Below are positions 62,357 through 64,000 of a stretch of DNA of 64,000 nucleotides, piece after piece. The position numbers and the translations under genes are program-made. The stretch is taken from contig NZ_CP036271.1 of assembly GCF_007745175.1 (NCBI RefSeq), forward strand, positions 2,733,314 through 2,797,313. The letters are read 5' to 3'. The notes under the pieces were generated by a model. The model was not told where the DNA came from. It saw only the letters and a program-made list of their open reading frames with translations, and ran no database searches. Source of the DNA: Caulifigura coniformis. GTDB taxonomy: Bacteria; Planctomycetota; Planctomycetia; Planctomycetales; Planctomycetaceae. Positions within the stretch are counted from its first letter, which is position 1. Every line of letters starts with the position of its first letter.

Positions 62357-62361
62357 CCGCT

Positions 62362-62922
62362 TTACACCTGCGCTGCCGGCTCCAATCGCAACGACTGGCG
62401 ATCGGCCGCGAAAAACAGGTCGGTCCCCGGCGCCGTGCCGCTCGACGCGACTTCAAAGCCCAATCGGGTCAACAGCCGCCTCGACGCCTCGTTTCGTGGA
62501 TTGACCCGTGCGATGAAGTGCTCGATTTCCTCATCGAGGAGATGGGAAATGGCGGCCCGGGTCGCCTCTCCGGCAAATCCCTGGCGATGAAACCGGCGGA
62601 AGATCGTGTAAGCGATGATTCCCAGCGACCCTGCCGCCACTGTCGCGCGCACGAAACCCATCGGCTCGCCTGTGGCGCGGCTGCGAATGATCCAGTGCAG
62701 CCAGCGTTCGTCCCGATCGGGAGAAACCCGTCGTTCCAACTGGCGATAGTACTCCGCCAGCTGGGCTTCCGACTCGGGCGGGTCCGCATCCATGTGCTCG
62801 TAGAGCCCGGAATCGCTGAGTTCCGGATACATCGCCGCCGCGTCGTCGGCCGTCAACGGAGTCAGAACCAGCCGCTCGGTTTCGAGCGTTGGCATGACAG
62901 GAGTCTCGTCCTCTTCGGCCAT
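62362..62922 (-). CDS. GNAT acetyltransferase, RimJ/RimL type (second of two)
   Basis: The 186-residue enzyme has the same layout as its neighbour: LETERLVLTPLTADDAAAMY, MGFVRATVAAGSLGIIAYTIFRRFHRQGFAGEATRAAI and NEASRRLLTRLGFEVAS. The two probably arose by duplication and diverged. The ATG at 62922 has AAGGAG 7 bases before it, so the earlier frame start at 63012 is not used. The substrate is unknown. Confidence 0.88.
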   Translation of the reverse strand: MAEEDETPVMPTLETERLVLTPLTADDAAAMYPELSDSGLYEHMDADPPESEAQLAEYYRQLERRVSPDRDERWLHWIIRSRATGEPMGFVRATVAAGSLGIIAYTIFRRFHRQGFAGEATRAAISHLLDEEIEHFIARVNPRNEASRRLLTRLGFEVASSGTAPGTDLFFAADRQSLRLEPAAQV

Positions 62923-63104
62923 GCACTGACTCCTTGCAAACCCGTGTTTCCGCCGCGTGGATTCCGCCCCACCCGGGCGTCGCCCAGCACGGAACCATCC
63001 TCCTCCGGCCACTCGATCGTCTGATCGCAGACGTCAGGCCGCTTCATGACACACAGGGGAGGCACAGTCTCCCACCGCCGTCCGCGGCGGCCTGTCCGTC
63101 GATG

Positions 63105-64000
63105 TCAAACTGGTTTCGGAGTTGCGGCGGAAAGTTTTGTCTCGACCGACCAGTCCGTCGCGGTCGTCGCGGTGTGGAGCGCCATGCGGGCGGCCCACGG
63201 CGCAGCGTTGGAAGCCTCGAACGTGGTTCCGCCGCCCATGATATTAGCGCCGCGCTCCGGCAGGGCAAGATGTCCATAGCAGGCATTCGAATTGCTCCCG
63301 CCGTTGAAGAGGGCCGGGAGTGTCGACTTGCTTGCCGCGGGAAGGGTGTCGTCCATGAGGACGGCCAGGCTGCAGAGCGGATCCTTATGGGAGACGCCGA
63401 TATGCGGCAAACCGAGCGAATGGCCGATCTCGTGCGCCACCGTCGAGAAATTGGTGACGTTGGTCACTGTGCCGTGGATATCGGTCGTCGATGTGTTCGC
63501 GTCCGGGAGTGCATCGTAATTGCCGTACAGCGTCGAGTGAGACCGGAACTGACCGTCCTTCAGGTCTTGCTCGCTGAATCCCATTGAGGTTTTCGCGAAA
63601 TCCTTATCGAGATTCACAACGCTGATGGAGGTGTGGGCGTTCGCGGCGTCCTCGACGACGTTGATATACAGGTGGCAATAGACGTTTGGCCGCACGCTCG
63701 TGGCCCCTATTTTCACGTCGAGGCCCGTATACGACGCCGGAGGAACGAGCCAGAACCGGTTCGTCCACCGGGCCGCTTCGCGTTTGAAGTTCTGGACGAA
63801 ACGCGTCCATTCGGTGCGGGTCCACGGGCGGATGAGCCACATCACGTTGTCGAAGTCGAAGAATGGCAGCCGCATCTGCCGTGGGATGCCTGAGGGAAGG
63901 ATGGGGTTGAGATGAACGTTCAGGATCAGCGTCAGGGTATGGTTTTGAGAGCCGTCCTTGAGAATCAGATAGGAATCGAAAGCCGTCCAGCCATTGTTGA
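63105..64000 (-). CDS. Metzincin-type zinc metallopeptidase, N-terminus outside the window
   Basis: At least 298 residues are visible. The zinc site is VAHEIGHSLGLPHIG (HExxHxxGxxH) and the Met-turn is in GANIMGGG, which together mark a metzincin. A Cys pair (DPLCSLAVLM, NACYGHLALP) could form a disulfide. The frame is open to the last base of the window (reading VHLNPILPSG before the ATG at 63875), so that ATG is not the true start. The class within metzincins cannot be set from the visible part. Probably secreted. Confidence 0.88.
   Translation of the reverse strand, partial: NNGWTAFDSYLILKDGSQNHTLTLILNVHLNPILPSGIPRQMRLPFFDFDNVMWLIRPWTRTEWTRFVQNFKREAARWTNRFWLVPPASYTGLDVKIGATSVRPNVYCHLYINVVEDAANAHTSISVVNLDKDFAKTSMGFSEQDLKDGQFRSHSTLYGNYDALPDANTSTTDIHGTVTNVTNFSTVAHEIGHSLGLPHIGVSHKDPLCSLAVLMDDTLPAASKSTLPALFNGGSNSNACYGHLALPERGANIMGGGTTFEASNAAPWAARMALHTATTATDWSVETKLSAATPKPV

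Noticed and set aside
1..64000. tRNA, rRNA, tmRNA, RNase P or SRP RNA genes
   Set aside because: No T-loop, 16S/23S or other signature was recognised on either strand; a covariance-model search could still find one.

Overview
The window looks like a chromosomal segment of a high-GC planctomycete (phylum Planctomycetota, probably order Planctomycetales). The main evidence is three separate loci in which a DUF1549/DUF1553 protein with an N-terminal planctomycete cytochrome-like motif is followed by a twin-arginine DUF1501 protein. Supporting signs are a secreted sulfatase, many secreted esterases and peptidases, an LEPR-like N-terminus on a repeat protein, and abundant small dispersed repeats. 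No rRNA, tRNA or CRISPR array was seen.

Layout. 0-3.9 kb: the 3' part of a hybrid histidine kinase, a phosphofructokinase with pyrophosphate-type residues, and a short adenylate-forming enzyme. 3.9-13.1 kb: an accessory, repeat-rich zone. It holds a RAYT transposase framed by inverted REP hairpins, solo REPs, remnants of a DUF1214 gene and of an IS4-type transposase that both stop at REP sequence, TGTGAC-rich elements, two unrecognised ORFs, DoxX and LysE membrane proteins, a DUF2314-ankyrin protein, and a small protein that resembles the NBD2/helical-scaffold junction of SecA. 13.1-21.1 kb: a cysteine peptidase, a secreted M1 aminopeptidase, an RbsD/FucU protein, a double-headed esterase, and a YddA/SbmA-like ABC exporter whose ATPase motifs are destroyed.

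21.1-33.8 kb: a leftward block with a metallophosphoesterase, an M14 carboxypeptidase, an (alpha/alpha)6 glycosidase-like protein and a GH94 phosphorylase-like protein; a nucleotidyltransferase-fold protein; then a sugar-type binding protein and permease with no ATPase gene beside them. 33.8-50.2 kb: three DUF1501 + DUF1549/DUF1553 loci with an M20 peptidase between the first two. The third locus also has a PPC-domain protein and a bacterial Ig-like domain. 50.3-64 kb: a protein with two esterase domains and one SMP-30 domain, an OleB-like hydrolase, a HEAT-like secreted protein, a FIST protein, HisN, a 38-residue zinc-ribbon protein, a repeat surface protein, a sulfatase, two GNAT acetyltransferases and a truncated metzincin peptidase.

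Taken together, most of the window encodes secreted polymer-degrading and cell-surface functions typical of this phylum. The strongest candidates for undescribed biology are the SecA-like mini-protein, the degenerate-ATPase transporter, the REP/RAYT family, the TGTGAC elements and the small zinc-ribbon protein. All functional calls rest on motif recognition by eye; no similarity search was run.
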